A DNA stretch of 64,000 nt from Fratercula arctica (Eukaryota; Chordata; Aves; Charadriiformes; Alcidae): the NCBI GenBank assembly GCA_947846985.1, contig CANTUZ010000001.1, positions 69,333,521-69,397,520 on the forward strand, in the 5' to 3' direction. This document shows, in pieces, positions 36,869 to 52,200 of the stretch. The stretch's first letter is position 1. Every line of letters starts with the position of its first letter. The notes under the pieces were generated by a model, which was not told the origin of the DNA, made no database searches, and saw only the letters and a list, made by a program, of their open reading frames with translations. A program made the position numbers and the translations under genes.

Positions 36869-37233
36869 TTAGTCTTTTGGTAACAAACGCAATTGTGACG
36901 AAGATCCGTTTTTCCTGGATGGCATGTGGTAGCGCACTTTCTTCCAGAATCTCGTACGTGCTGAGTGAGACCTTTCCGAGAAGTCCCCTTTCCATCGGAT
37001 AGCCCCATGCTTTTGCTTAATATATTTGATGGATTCTGGCATGTTTGCATAATCTTGTATTTTTTCAAGTTCAATGAGAATTACTTTAATGCCATCTTGG
37101 ATAAGAGCATTATACATTGCTAAATGCTTTTCAGACACATCTTCTAGAACACTGTAACAGGAGGGTTCCGGTACTAAAACAATTATCACTCTTCTACTTT
37201 GACGTATTTTTTCATCAGCAACGCTGATCACAG
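36869..37233 (-). CDS. IL1R1: IL1R1 TIR exon, C-terminal half, with stop
   Basis: Acceptor TTTCTCTACAG, then 365 nt to the TAA at 36871-36869. It encodes KIRQSRRVIIVLVPE, the conserved AMYNALIQDGIKVILIELEK, SIKYIKQKHGAIRW and box 3 FWKKVRYHMP (Phe525, Trp526), ending in a short tail RLLPKD. The tail is shorter than in human IL1R1. Confidence 0.95.
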
Positions 37234-40200
37234 CTGTAGAGAAAAAGGTAGTGCAAAATTAAGGCTGTATGTTTCTATTTTTTTGTTACCAACAGGGTCC
37301 CTTCCAACCTAGACCATTCACTGATTCTATGTTGCAGCCTGGTTCATTCCCCATTTGATATTTGAGCCAACACACTTTACCTCACAAATAGGGACAGGTT
37401 AAGAGCATGCAAACACTGACATTTGGTTAGTCAACAAGGAGAGATTTGGCCAGTGCAACAGAATCTGACCCCATCAGATTGCTTGTCTATATTCCTGTTT
37501 TGCATAAACAGAGAAGAGCTACCAACTATCTACTACTTATCTTGCTAATGCCATTTTATTACCATTATAAGTGCAATTGCAAAAAAAAAACAAGTTCCAA
37601 AACCACAGGCCTAGATAAAACTATGACCTTTTTCCTTAAACAACTTCTTCTGATATGCTAAACTGTTTTTTGTTACATGTAAGTGGAAGAGAAAACAAAG
37701 AATCCTCCCTTCAACGGCATTCCAGACGATCAATTCTAAAACAGTAAAATATGGTAAATACCACACAAAACCCATATGGGTTAACCCTGAGAACGGACTA
37801 TCGCATTTTTTCAAGTTGGAAAAATAAAGCAGAACTTTATATTCTACTTCTCAGGGAACCTTTCCTTCTCAAACCACTACCAAAAGCCTTCAGATGTAAA
37901 AAAAGTGATCCACGAAGCACCTCATGTAGGTTTGTTCACACCCAATTTTTTTTTAAATACGGACTTCTATTTAAGGCCTGCTCTGCAAATTTATTCATTC
38001 TCAGTATTACGTTTTTAAAGTCATAAAACCAGGAAGGATGCAAAAGACTTTTGTCATTTTATCTCACATAAGCAGTCAGTGGGACAGACTTTGCAATTTT
38101 CAGCGTCAAATGCTAGAAATTTAAATTTAATGTGCATTTGCACACAGAGGAAACCTCCAGAAGAATTTTAAAGCCTTGCAAGGAAGGCAATGCTTTTGTA
38201 AGAACATTCACTAGGGAGAAGTAGTCTTTGATACAGCCAGTCGTTCCTGATAACTTACTGTTCCTTTGTGTTCTTTTTCGTCTACCTGCACCGTCTAGCA
38301 TCCATTATACCATTTATTGCATCCTGCTGGTTTGACAGCAATTCTCAGAGCAAACAAAAATGAAACAGTAGAGAGGTCATCCTGTCAAATTGCACCTCGA
38401 AGCAACAGGCTCTTTTCACACCACCCATGAGACCTACTTTTCCATGTTTCCTGACATTAGTCATCATTCACAACCACAATTTCAACTCCTTTTCCCCACA
38501 GCATCCTTCCATCTCCAGATGCCTAGGCTAGCCAGACACTGAAACAACCTGGAAGAGCTAAATAATGACAAGGGAAAGGCTGAGATAAACAGACTTCATG
38601 GGAGCACCCAGTGCTCTATTTCTCATTCTCCATCAGAGAGAATAAGAAAATCATCGCTTATTCAATGGTGGGAGATATTTAGAATCACTGATTGCTTGGC
38701 TGTTTCTGAGTTGTATTTAGAATCATAGAATGGTTTGGGTTGGAAGAGACCTTAAGGATCATCTAGTTCCAACCCCCTGCCATAAGCAGGGACACCTCCC
38801 ACTAGACCAGGCTGCTCAAAGCCCCATCCAGCCTGGCCTTAAACACTTCCAGAGATGGGGCATCCACAGCTTCTCTGGGCAACCTGTTCAGTGTCTCACC
38901 ACCCTCATAGTAAAGAATTTCTTCCCAATATCTAATCTAAATTTCCCCTCTTTCAGTTTAAAACCGTTACCCCTTGACCTATTGCTCCACTCCCTGATAA
39001 GGAGTCCCTCCCTCATTTGCAACTGCCAACGAGAAAACTTGAGTGTAATTTTTCTTCAGATAGCTTACCTTCTCCTGGTAAATCATCTCTCCCAAATATG
39101 AAGAGATTATATCCACACTGTCTTTCTAAGACCTCTGGCAATATCTTCAGAGCAAAAATATCCGATGAATACAAGCAGCTCTCTCTGTTCTTTGGATACA
39201 GAACGTAAGCATCATAGATCTTCCCATCTGAAACTAAAGAGTGAGCAATAGGAGTAATACAAAAATGCATTCTAAAGATACAAAAGCAAGCAAGCAAACA
39301 AACAAACAAAAAAATCTCTAAACTCTGTTTTTGCCCACTGGAATCATTGTTTTAGGTCCTAATCTTGCTATTATCTAAGCATGTATAATTATACTGAGCC
39401 CAAAATATTTGAGGAATCAAGCCTTCTAGATCAGTATACCAGATCTGACTAGGCAAAAGAGACCTGCAAAATTAAGTAGGTTTGAACATTCTTTTTTGAA
39501 CTCTAAATAAATAAATGTTATCATTGAATTATTTGGAAAATAGCAGTTCCAGTAGTACAACTGAATACTTAGAATGCCAGCTGCCATATAATTCATAGAT
39601 CATTTTTATAACCTAGAGTTTCAAAACACAGCAACTACTTAGCCATGAAAACCAAAAGAAAGTATTTGGCAAATTTCAAGGTCTGAATTGTGTTAGAATT
39701 TTTGGAACAAATTATTTGGAAAGACCAAATTTAAAAGATTTCAAAGAAACCTAATAGAACCTCAATACCTCTAGAAGATATTTTCTGTTTCTCTAGCCAT
39801 CTGTTTCTCAGATGTTTGGAAGTGACCCGAATTTAAGCATATTTTCATAGTCAGCACCACTATCAACATTTTTCTGAATGCCAGGAATTCACAGGGAGTA
39901 AAAAGAATCAGAAGTGCCTTCAAATTGAAAACAAAAGAAAATTAAATTTGTCCTGGTTCGTCTATGGAAAATAAAAAGCACCCAACAATTCCACTGTATT
40001 ACTGCTTTTTGCAAAAGCAGTAATTAAAAGAAATCTGAACAACTGCTGTCACAACAGCATTCAAACCACTGAAGTGGGTCTTCAGGGAAAGGAATGATAG
40101 TACTGGATTCCTGGAAATTGCCGATTCCCCTGTAGATGCTTTTGTTATCTGAACTAATTTTAAACATCCTAAAAACATCTTATCCTTTCAAAGGAAGACC

Positions 40201-43200
40201 ACGCTCCATGAGGTTAACTCATCGCTTTGCGAGGGAAGGTGGAGGCTCATTACAACACACAGCACTGTTACACAAACGTACCTTTTTTACCCAAGAAAGG
40301 ACGGCAGGAGTCCCGATACCAAAGCACAATATCAATTTTGAAGATCTTGTAGATAAAGAGAGTAAAAAACACTAAAAATACCAAAGAAACTCCTCCTCCA
40401 ATTAAGTAACCCTGAATGTTCCGAGCTGCAGTAGAGTGGAATGAGAAGGGAGAAAACAAACAAACAATCCAGTTACACACTAGAACCACAAAAAGACAAA
40501 AGAGACATTCAAAACTGTTTAGTCATTAAAATATTAAATAAAAAAAAAAAGAACTCATGAATAGGACTGAGTTCTTCATGTATGCTTTCTGCAAATACTA
40601 TTATTTGACAAGCCTATTTCTATCTTTCAGGGAAAAGGTACCTTCACAATGTGACAAATGAGGCTACTCTTCAGCTGAAACACCAAAATATTGACATATA
40701 CCCAGTGCAGCAGTAGAGTGAAAATTCTTGTATAAAATTTAATCAGTTAGCAAATAAGAAAGTCAGAGGTGGGGAGGTGATTTCCTGACCATGTGATTCT
40801 CCCCAGACCAACCAGCTTTCCACTGTCTCTAACCTCTTTGAAAATTTGTCATTGTAGCTGCTAATTTGTTGTCCTTAATACATTTGCTGTCCTTAAAACA
40901 AACACTCTCCACAAACTGCATTTTTTAGGTCATGCACATCAAAGGTTTTCTGAGGTTAAACCCTACCCTGACAATCTTTATGTTGAACTTGTAGCTATGT
41001 AACAAGCTAGAGCTCGGATCCACTTTCAGTCAATTATGTGTTTACAATGTGGCCAGTTAAAGGTAAGTTTGAGAATAAGATTTATCAGAGGACTGGCTTG
41101 CAGTTGACAAACTCAGCTCAACACAAGCTCAATAGACCACAGGCTCTTCTGCAGCTAAATTAAAAAAAAAAAAAAAATGGGCACTTACACTATCTGGTGA
41201 TTTGCTCTTCTGTGTATCTGGTTTTAAATAAAAACAACAAATTTCTTCATCCTTGCATTTGAGTTTTTAAAGCTCACTTTACCATTGGGACCACCGACTA
41301 AAAAGAAAATTTAATGCTAGCCAGCAATAGGTCAAGCTTATCCTTGTGTCTGAGCAGAAGACTGGGGTTTCCAGTAACTGGCAGGATGCTCCCAGTCAAC
41401 ATGCATGAGCCTATCTGTAAGGTGGTAACACATCACATGCATCAGTAATGGAAAGTCCATAACTCTTCCAAGCAATCTGTTGCATTCCTTCACTACCATC
41501 ACTGTTAGAGTTTCTCCTACTCCATAAATAGATCTATTTTTTTCTTCCTCCTGGCAATCTGAGCCCATTACTTGTTACTGAAGGACAGGGCAACCAGGTC
41601 CACATATACATTCATGTCCTTTTGACAGTCTGCTCCACACTTAGTTATGTCTTTCCCCCAGCTCTTTTAAAGAATTGGCCATTTTCACTGCTCTTCTATA
41701 CCCATAGTCTCCTCTGATACGCAGGCTTCTTTAAGTACAAGTGTGCAAAATGAAGCACAGTATTCCACTGAGGTCTCACACTTGCTTCAAATAAATTGGA
41801 ATCTTTCATTATTAATGTTTCCTAAAACACTTAATTTGCTTTGTCTTCTCTCATTCAAACTCCTGTTTTCTTTAATTTTGCTAAGAATGCAATAAAAAAA
41901 GTCGCTAAGAAAGGTATTGAGCTGCATTGCCCACTTTGCACAATGGTACATCACGCAGTTTTAGCTCTAAGTAGGGCGTTGTCAAACTAACCAAGAAGTA
42001 AGCATCAAGGATAACCACATTATCAAGATGAGATCTCCTACCTGGGCGTTCCAATTTGATGTAGGCTGTAAACTGTTGAGTACCATATACGAAGTGACAG
42101 AAAAAACGATGAGCATAATCCTTTACTTTCACTTTTGAAATGTTAAATTTTGTTCCAGACACAGCAAGTCCATGAGGCATCCTCTCTCTATCATTAAAAA
42201 AGGGTAAAAAGGAAACATCTGTCGAGAAACTGAAATATCAGTGCTTAATATAGGACAGATTCATCTATCCACAAATACAAGAACATGCATTTTTTACCTC
42301 TATAAACCTAAGAAGCCAGTGAAGAACAGTAAATATCATCCCTATAACAAACAGCTTCATGACCAGGGGCATTTTCCATACACATCTGGTTGTTGGGGAT
42401 TTTGTGCTGAGTGGGGATAGAGTGCACCACTAGCAGTTTTGCAGATCATAAAAAACTCAAAGGAATGGCTGATACACCAGAGGGTCATGCTGCCATCCAG
42501 AGGAACCCTGACAGGCTGGAGATATGGGCTGACAGGACCTCATGAAGTTCAAAGCAAAACGCAAACCCTGCAGCTGAGGAGGAATAACCAGTCCCCAGGC
42601 ATCTTGGACTGCCTTAAGAAGAGCACTGCCAGCATGTTGAGGGAGATTATCCTTCTCCTCTACTCAGCACTGGTGAGGTCATACCTGGAGTAGCGGGGCC
42701 AGTTCTGGGCTACCCAGTACAAGAGATGTAGGGATTTACTGGAACAAGTCCAGTGCAGGGCCGTGAAAACGATAAAGGGAGTGGAGCATGTGTCATACAA
42801 GAGAGCAGGGATTTTTCAGTCTGGAGAAGAGAAGGCTTAGGTGGGGGCAGGGGGTGGACCTTATCAATGTGTGTAAATACCTGAGGGAGGGACTGGAGAA
42901 GAGGGAGCCAGGCTCCTTTCAGTAGTGCCCACTGACAGGACAAGAGGCAATGAGCACAAATTGAAACACCTTCCCATCTGAAATTCCATCTGAACACTTT
43001 TTTACTGTCAGGGTGGTCAAACACTGGAGAAGTTGTGAAGTCTCCACCTGTGGAGATATTCAAAACCCAACTGGACACAGCCCTGAGCAACCTAATCTAT
43101 CTGACCCTGCTTGAGCAGGGGGGTTGGACTAGACAATCTCAAGAGGTCCCTTCCAACCTAAACGATTCTGTGAATGAAAGACTATTCAAACCAGTAATAA

Positions 43201-46200
43201 CTAGTAATAAAAGCATCAAGAAAAAAATCATCCTCCAGGATTCTTTACACTGACGATGAAGCAGAGACCTTGCTAAGCATACTAGCAGACTTCCCTCGGC
43301 CCACGTTGTCCACCGTCGATGGTGCTAACAAACTTGGCAAATAATGACGAACAAAATTCACAACAGCTGGGTGACCCTGCTGTCAAATTACAAGAAACAC
43401 GGTGATACTGCCTTTATGTCTGGTATCTATTGCCGTAAGAAGCTTGGAGATATAATACGCTATCTTGATCTAAGGTAGATTTAAAAGTATAAGTGGGGGG
43501 GCCGCCGTAGGAAGGTACCTACGAAGTAGGTACCTATTGGCATCCTACTCTATATACCAAAGTGACATCACCTTATGTACTCAAGGAAGAAAACTCATTT
43601 TGCAGAACATCCTGAGGAACTGGTTTCTATTACATAAATAATTGCCAGCAACTTCTGTCATGGGATGCCAATACAAACCTCACCATTTTGCAACATGTTC
43701 AGATTTGTTCACGTCAGTTTTAACTTTCCTCTCAGAAGAGGAAAAAGTTACCTTCTAGCTACCTTCAAGTTGACCCTGCTTACAGTGTGGCTTGCTACTA
43801 GTAAATGCTCCACAAATTTAATTGCTGAGAAATTGCTACTATTTTTTAAAATTAAAGATTATTATTGCAATTAGATTCATTTCTCTGATACTGAACAACT
43901 TGCTCTTTGAACTATTAATCCTAATTAGAACTTGCACACAATGTATTTGGCGTAACTCCATCTCTAGCATGGGAAAATTATCAGGTAGGGTAGCGATTAG
44001 AAACAGAGATCACTTCCAAGCAAGCAAAAAATCTTACCACAGAATTGCTTTGAGTTAAATATATTAAATGTTTTTCAGGAAGATGTGCTTAATAACAGCA
44101 CCAAGTTGGTTTCAGAAGAAGCTGCAGTTATTATAACTTCAATCATAGCTACACAGTGTCTTAACTGTGCGTCTTAACTGACAGAAACTTTATGCCCTAA
44201 AGAATAATGGTCTTAGTTGTGCCTTAGAGACCATAAGCTGGGGCCCTAATACTTATAGACAAACAACCAAGTATACAGATCTATAATGAAAGCAATGATT
44301 CCCCCTAAAGGAACCTGGGGACAAAGTAGAACTAGGATTCCTCATGGAGGACAGACACAGATGAATGCCAAAGATAATTTAACAGCAGTGATTCATACAA
44401 TGAGAAACAATGTACATCCACCACACTCTGCTACAGCATAGACCAGTCACTGAGTAAAAAAGGTCCTTCTCTCTCAAAAGAATTGCTGGTGTTATCAGCT
44501 TACATTGTGTTTAATTTTCCTGAACATTAAAAAAAACCTAAATGTCCTGCAACAAGAGCTTCTGCTTTGTGTTCTTGAGGATTAGCAGCTGTGTCTGTAC
44601 TTAGAAAAGGACTGACTTCACAAATAAAAATAAGGTGGGTGATCTTTTGGTTTTGGAACAATCTAGCTTTCCCATATTAATGACAGTGGGCAGGCTTTAA
44701 TCTATTAGCAAAAAGGATAAGAAAAAATACACAAATAAGCCTTACAAAATTATGTTTCACAACAGCATTATAAAAACCTATATATCATTGCTTCATTATG
44801 TCAGATATATCAATATTTATAATAAAATGTTTGGGTTTTTTTTTTTAAACCAAATAATAAGAATATAATTTACTTGACGCAGACTTCTAATCAGTCTTTC
44901 AACGACTACTGACATTTGACTAGTAGTTAACTTTATGGTGCAACCACTGCAAATTACTGCAGGTTACTTCACCTACAAATGCACTTACAATTCAATGCGT
45001 AAGGGTACTTACTCATAAAACTGTTCCATGTAGGTGCTATCAAAGCTATCAACATCCTCATCATTAACTTGCCAGAATGGAATCAAGCCATTTATGCCAC
45101 TCGAAATGTTACATTCCATAACTACATGAGAGCCTACAAAAAAAAACCATTAAATACGGCAATTGAAGGTCTTGTAACAGAAGCAGGATCAAGTGATTGG
45201 GGATCAGCTGAAAAAAGAAGTGATATCGAAAAATCCACTTACCTTATGAGAAGCGGGATCCTTAAAACTCATCCATTTGTAATCCACACTCCAGTGTCTC
45301 CAATCTGGATATAAATTCCACCCTAAATGTAGGTGTCTAAATTTTCACATCTACTTGTGAGCTAGATGTCTAAGCTAGTAACAGAGTTCAGCTCTGCTGA
45401 AGTCTGCTCGCATTAAAGTAGACACCTGGAACTTCTCAACCGAAAGGCCCTCCAGACTCCACTGAGTCCACTGACAGATCTCTAGGGCTCAAATCAGTTG
45501 CATGTACACAATACGATGACATCTGAGATGCTCTCCAGCATCCAAGGCATCTGTATGGAGCTGGCAGATAGGATTCCAGATCTTCATGAAACCTGCACTG
45601 CTAGAGACCACCCAAAACAGCACTACACATCTATGTGCAGGCAACTGAATTGAGCCTCTGTTGATAACAGCATGAAATAAGTACCCTAGCTCATATGCAG
45701 ACAGCCATGTGTAGACAACTACACCCTGGAGCTGAATCTCATTCTTAGTGACCACGCGTAATTACCAGAAAAGAGGAGGCTGCTGAGCCATTTCAGGGTA
45801 TTTCCAACAGAATTAAATAACTATCTGACGACTGTAGGACTGTAAGTTCATAAAGTAATCCTGTTTGTATTAGATTCTGAATATTCCCATTGTTTAAAAC
45901 AAAGCCTTACGCACTTTGGAGGAATATAACTTCTATTAAAGCTCATTCACTCTTCTGGTCAAAACATACTAATCCTCATCAGAACCTGGCAAATTCACAA
46001 TAAGATATCTTTCACAAACTGTTAAGGACAAAAAAACCCCAAAACCAAAACCCCAAAGCAACTGCAACTAAAACCAACCCCAAAGAAACAAAAACGCAAA
46101 AGCCACCAGTATTTCAGTGCTGTTCACTTCAGTTTAATACCATATGTTTAATACCATATACTCAAAGTTAGAATTTGGGCCAGACAAAATGTTTCAGATG

Positions 46201-49200
46201 ATGTGAAAAGAAGCATGAAGCCTCAACATAAGAAAAGAACACCTGATACACACAGCATTTACAAGCTCAATATAAGGAAAAGCAGCAGCAAAAGTAACTG
46301 TGTTATGTGGGACTACCATCAGTGCGATTTACACAAGAATAATCCCATGTGGTGCCAGAGCCCCAGCGCAACCTTTCCGCAGAGCTTCTCTAATGATCTA
46401 ATTGGTAATAATCTTTCCTCAAAAGATTACAAAACAGCTTAGATCCTGTACTAGGAAATTCTTGTAAATAGCCAATCACACTTCTCCAAAATCAGTTAAT
46501 GCCCTTTTCAATCAAATACTTTGTTTGAAACAATTCTCCTTGGTGCAAAATGAGAAAAAAAAAAATTTTACAGTTCAAGCAGCTCCAAAACTCATTCTTC
46601 TGGAGTACATCAGTAAAACATAAGTCTGGCCGATATATGGTGCAATCTAAACATGTATAGGTTTGCTTAGGAAAAGACTTGCATACCATATACTTGGCCC
46701 ATAGAATCACAGAATAATTGAGGCTGGAAGGGACTTTAGGAGGTCTCTAGCCTAATTTCCTGCTCAAAACAGGGCCAGGTCTGAGGTGACACCAGGCTGC
46801 TCAGAGCTTTATGCAGTCAGGTTCCAAAACCTTCAAGGACAGAGACTGCACAACTCTTCTGGGCAGCCTGCTGCACTGCCTGGTTGTCCTCACTGGGAAG
46901 AAGTTACTCCTTATATCCAGAATCTCTTACTTAAGAAATTACTAAGATAAACAATACCTGGGATATCCATCAACTAGCAGCTCGCTGTTTCACAAAAGAT
47001 CAGTATCTGAAACCTTTTAACACCCTAGAACGAGGAATAAAATCCAGGCTGTGGAGAGGGAAAGGAGACAGGAAACACATGAGGAGGAAAAACTACTGAA
47101 CTAGTAAACTGTTAACTATCCTGATGTGTTACATGTTTTGTAAACATATCCTCAGTATCTGTGAAAATACGTCAAGACATAGACACTGAGAAGTGGTACA
47201 AAGGACAGATGGCAATAATAAGAAAAATAAATAAATGCATCCCACTCAACACTACTGTTCAAGAGACTCCAACCTTAGGACCACAGCTATTCCCCCTGCA
47301 AATTACTTGCAGGAATTAGGTTCTATGATCTGTCTTCCAGATACCCTCAGTCCATGTGCCTGTCTCCCCGTCTTGCTGAAGTCAGTGGAACCGTTCACAT
47401 GTTATTTCAGAAAGACCAGAAGCTTATTTGTTTTACTGAATGTTAATGATTTCTTAAATAGTCACTACTTACCAAGTTCTACTTCAATTGTGTTGTTCTT
47501 CGGATAAATAAACTCTGGTCTCCTTGGTCCTTCTAACAGAAACAAAGAGAAAAACAAAATCTTCAGGCAAGAAGAGTTACACAACTTACTTTAACTGACA
47601 GTTTTACAATAGTTTTGTTTTATTGTTTGGTACTATTGTAGCGCCATACTTAATACCAGTTTCAAATTTACAACAGAAGATATCTCTTAAGATTTGCTGT
47701 ACTCTATCCAAATTATTCTATGTTAGCTTCCAAATTAACAAAAGACTTTACCTTACCTTAAAAATACTTCTAAAAAAAATAAAATTCTCAAATTTACTGG
47801 CAGTTGATATAAAAGTAATACAAAACCAAAAAAACAAAAAATGCAATTAACTTTTTCAGAAGGATGGATAAGGAAGAGAAAGAGGGATTGTATCAACGAC
47901 TCCTAGATTACATGAATATCTATTTAAGAGTAAATAAGCACACACTTAAACTGAGCTGGAATTGTATCATTCTGCATGATGCTTGCTGCTAACAACCCCC
48001 TGCTCTTGTATCACCTATCTAAAGTCAAAATTTTTATTTAATCTAAAAAGATGGACACGCTACCTCCAGCCAGCTTTTCTGATAGGACTACTATCATGGT
48101 ACTGGCCAGGTCATCATCAATGCTGCCTACAAAGACTCAATCACAATGATCATGGCAATAAATGACAGTACTGGGAGAGGTAGACAGCCAGTTCTGAGTC
48201 CTGTGTGCCAAAAAGCAACCAAGTGCGAGCAGCAAGTCAGTCCTTTCCAGAGGAATTTATTAACTTTATAGCATGTACACAACTTGTCACAGCTCCTTTC
48301 CCAACAACTGAGATTCTAGTGAACTTTGTAAGCAAGTTCACCAACAGGGTCACAAGCAGGTGTTTTGCTGTGATGGTGTCAGCAAAAATTCCTCCTTTTT
48401 TTTTTTTTAAATTTATTTAATTTAATGGTGCATTATTTGTTTTAGCAAAAACAACCCCCTCCCTCCCAGTAACTATTGCTTCCTTCTAATTCTCATTCCT
48501 AACCTTGCATTTCTCATTTCCCCATGACAATTCTTGCTCAGAAGCAATCCTCAAAGGTAGCAACATGCGCTATTGTATTTTTATTTCATATTAAGGAAAA
48601 AATTAAAGAAGACCTGCAACTCTGATTTTACAGAGCAGAAAAGTAACATGCCACGTAGCTTATGCCTGCATACAAATATTTACAGCAGAGCCAAAAAGAG
48701 AAGGGAATAACCTCAATGAACTCACCTTTAACCTCTAGACTCACAGTTCGTGAAACATTATATTTTTTTCCCATATATGTGTATACCATATGGCATGTGT
48801 AGTTTCCTCTGTCTTGTACAGTTACATTGTGAATCCAAACAGCATTTTCACCCTCTGCCAAAACAAGTCGCTTGTCTTCAAGAAATCCAGGCTTACACTC
48901 CTAAATATATCAAAAGTACCTGTGATTTAAGGGAACTAATAATCTGATCATTAAATAATTACTGAACTCTACTGATTATTAAAATACTTGCCAAATACTG
49001 ATTTTTTTTTGAAAGCCATAATGTGAGTTCTTATCGAAGCATCACTACGCTCTAACACGAAGCCTGATGACACCTTGCTGCATTTGCACTTTTTTAAAAA
49101 AGTCACTGCAGCCAATCCTTGAAGTTATAAAATGCAGCGTTTTACTTCACTACCTTTGTTTAATAGCTTGACAGTTATCTGTCTCAGGTGTGGTAATAGC

Positions 49201-52200
49201 TATTACACATGTAGCAGAGTTTATGAGAATACATGCCGGCATTCCTACGAATGAGAGCTGCAATAGCAGTGCCTCATGCCATTGGGTGTATTGCTGTTTC
49301 TGTGGCAATGCAAATGCAGTGAAAAACTTCCTTCTCTTCCCTGACCTATAAGCAGTTTAGAATCACTTCATCTCAAAAGAAGATATACAGCTGCAGCACC
49401 AAGGTTATTTTACATGTACAGGCCCACGTAGCTACTTTAATATCAGCATCAGAATTAAGAGTTGAACTACTTCAGAATTTAACCTTAACATGGGAAAAAT
49501 ACATGTTTCTAAGCTTGCAAAGTCTACAGAGCATTTTGGCAGGACCAGAGCAAGAAGCGTAAGAATACCACACTATGATCAAAACATAGGACAAGCCTAA
49601 TATTCTGCAAAACTGAAATAACTATGCAGAGCCTTGTATTTAAGGAAACATACAAGTTTTAAAACTTACTATCTTCATAAAATAATCAAAGGATAAACTA
49701 GATTTTCACAAATCAACAAACCAAAACACACGTTTAACTCTGAAAAAACTTGCAATCCAAAAATGAACAATAGTTTTTTGTAAAAAAATGCCTCCTTACA
49801 CCATATCTCCTTACACCTCCCCAATAGTGTAGTAAGATAGATGCCTGACTCAAACGGTAGAGAAAATAAATCCTCCCTTCCAGAAGCTGCTTTTCACAGT
49901 TACTTCATAACACGTTTTAAATAGAATATTTTGTACGTTGTATATCTGAAATACACATGCACAATACCTTATACCAGTGTACTTTAGGCTGATTATTGTC
50001 TTCATCTTTAAAAACATCTAGATCAGGGCATATAATCTTTCCAGTATTTGTGCTTGTCACTTTTTGTTCAAACTTCATTTTTCCGTTAAAACACAAACCG
50101 TTATCGTTCTTAAAAACTGTTAACTTTATAGTTTTTTGGTTAGAATGGTTAAGCCTCCTGTAATTAGAAAAGGAGACAAGTCAGGTCATTAACAATAAGG
50201 TTCCTTGTTTCCAGCAAGTCAGGGATTTTACGCAGAGGGACTTCAGCATCTCCACCAGCCTTGCCTCTAACACCCCTGCTACAGCCCCCCTTGCTCTTAA
50301 ACACCACCCTCAGCCCCTCAGTCCCTGTTCCAGACCAAGAGATGGGAATAAGCTCCGATTTTGTGTTGTAAGCAGAAGTGGGGTCTGCTCTGGAAGCATC
50401 AGAGGGGATGCCAGGACTTCTCAGTGCTGACACTCTATGGAGGCCACAGCACCAATCCAGCCTTGCCATTTTCAGTGCTACGTTTGCCAACACACAGTAG
50501 TGCAGGGCAACCCAAAACATATCTGCACTGCAACACCCTCAGTGCCAAACGAACAGGAGAAGACAGGTTCATCTCAGCATTTCTCGGAGAGACGTATAAA
50601 GAAGAACAGGCTGTAACTCTTAGCAGAAGAGACAGAGCTTTTGAACAGCATATACATCAAGGTGCAATATCAATGTGAAACCACTTCACACCAAGAGCTC
50701 TACAAGAATCAGTGGTACAGTAGCTCTGCAGAGGAGAGACTGCACTGGAAACCAGAAGCCTATGCCCGAAGTAAAGGAACACTTTCTATTAATTCATTGC
50801 TCAACTCTTCATTTCTCAGTGCTATGCTAAGGGGGAAGTTTCCAGAAGAGTGAACTGCATGTTTTGATAGTCCTGGCTTCAACTTCTGTATACTGCACCT
50901 TGACAAGCCCTGTAATTAAGCTTTAAGTGACTGATGTGCAAAACGTAGCCTATGGTTAACACAACTGAACTTTAGCAAGTTTTCCGTGCTGCTGACATTA
51001 TGCAAGCCACGGATGTCAGATGCCCACGGGAACACATCTCATAGCTACAGTAAAGCATATCAGGAAAAACTAAATTAAAATTATTTAACTGGGTAGCTTT
51101 GAAATGATTACATTTCTTCTGACTTCCAATTTTGGCTTCATTATCGACTCTGGAGCAGGAAGGTGCAAAGGCCTGCGACGTGCCTACGCAGGAAGTTTTT
51201 GCTGATCGCTGTTACTACATTCACAACACAAACCCCTTCAGCATACCTGGTGTACTGTACACACACCAGCACACACAACCACACACCTCTAAAACAAATT
51301 TTGGTCACCCAAAAAAGTCTGCATTGGCTGTTCTCAGTGTGTTGTGGAAAGATCACGAGAGGAACAATTTCTGTCTGCCTTCCCAAAATTAATTTCCGGT
51401 TCAGCACACACTGAATTTCAGCCATTATAAATACAATTTGAACACCTGAAGTGGTGAAGTCCAGTGAGCTGTAAATATGGCAAGACCTTTAAAATACTGA
51501 AGAGGTGAAAAGAATCTATTCTTTTTCTTCTTCTTTGTGCACTCAGATCTTTTGAGCAGTACTGGGGATGCATTCCTTCCACCGTCTCTGAAGCTGCCTA
51601 GCACATTGCTTCGCTCTTCACATGCATTCTCATTTTTGACCAGTAACATTTGGTAATGTTTCAAAATAAAAATTAAGAATGGTTTTCTGCCTTTTAATTT
51701 GTAAATTTCTAAATGATTCCCTAAAAGTTGCTATGCTCTTCAGAAAGCCTGTATGTGGTGATACTGCATAACACGCGGAGTTTGCTCCTCTTAGATCCTT
51801 CTTCCATTTACCATGTCCAATGAAGAAACCAAAATGTTCTTTTGATCTGACAGTATCAAACAGCAATTTGAACGTGGGAAAAGCTGAAGTAGTTAAGACT
51901 TTTCCCTGTGACCTTACACTTCACCCAAAACAAACAACCCACACAGACCACTGTCAATATTAACATGCTTTAAGATAAACAGTCTTTTGTATGAACCACT
52001 TCTGCAATGCTACGTGTGTGGAAGAAAAGGGAAAAAAAGGCATCACACAGAAACAAAAAGCATGGTCAAAACAGTGCTTTTAATGGATCTAAGCTCTCTA
52101 CCTAAACCAAAAAATTCTGTACACTCAAGTTCCATGCATGTAACACTTGTAAGCGTTAGCAACCCAGTTGTTTCCCTCCTCCCTTCCTTACCTTACATGA

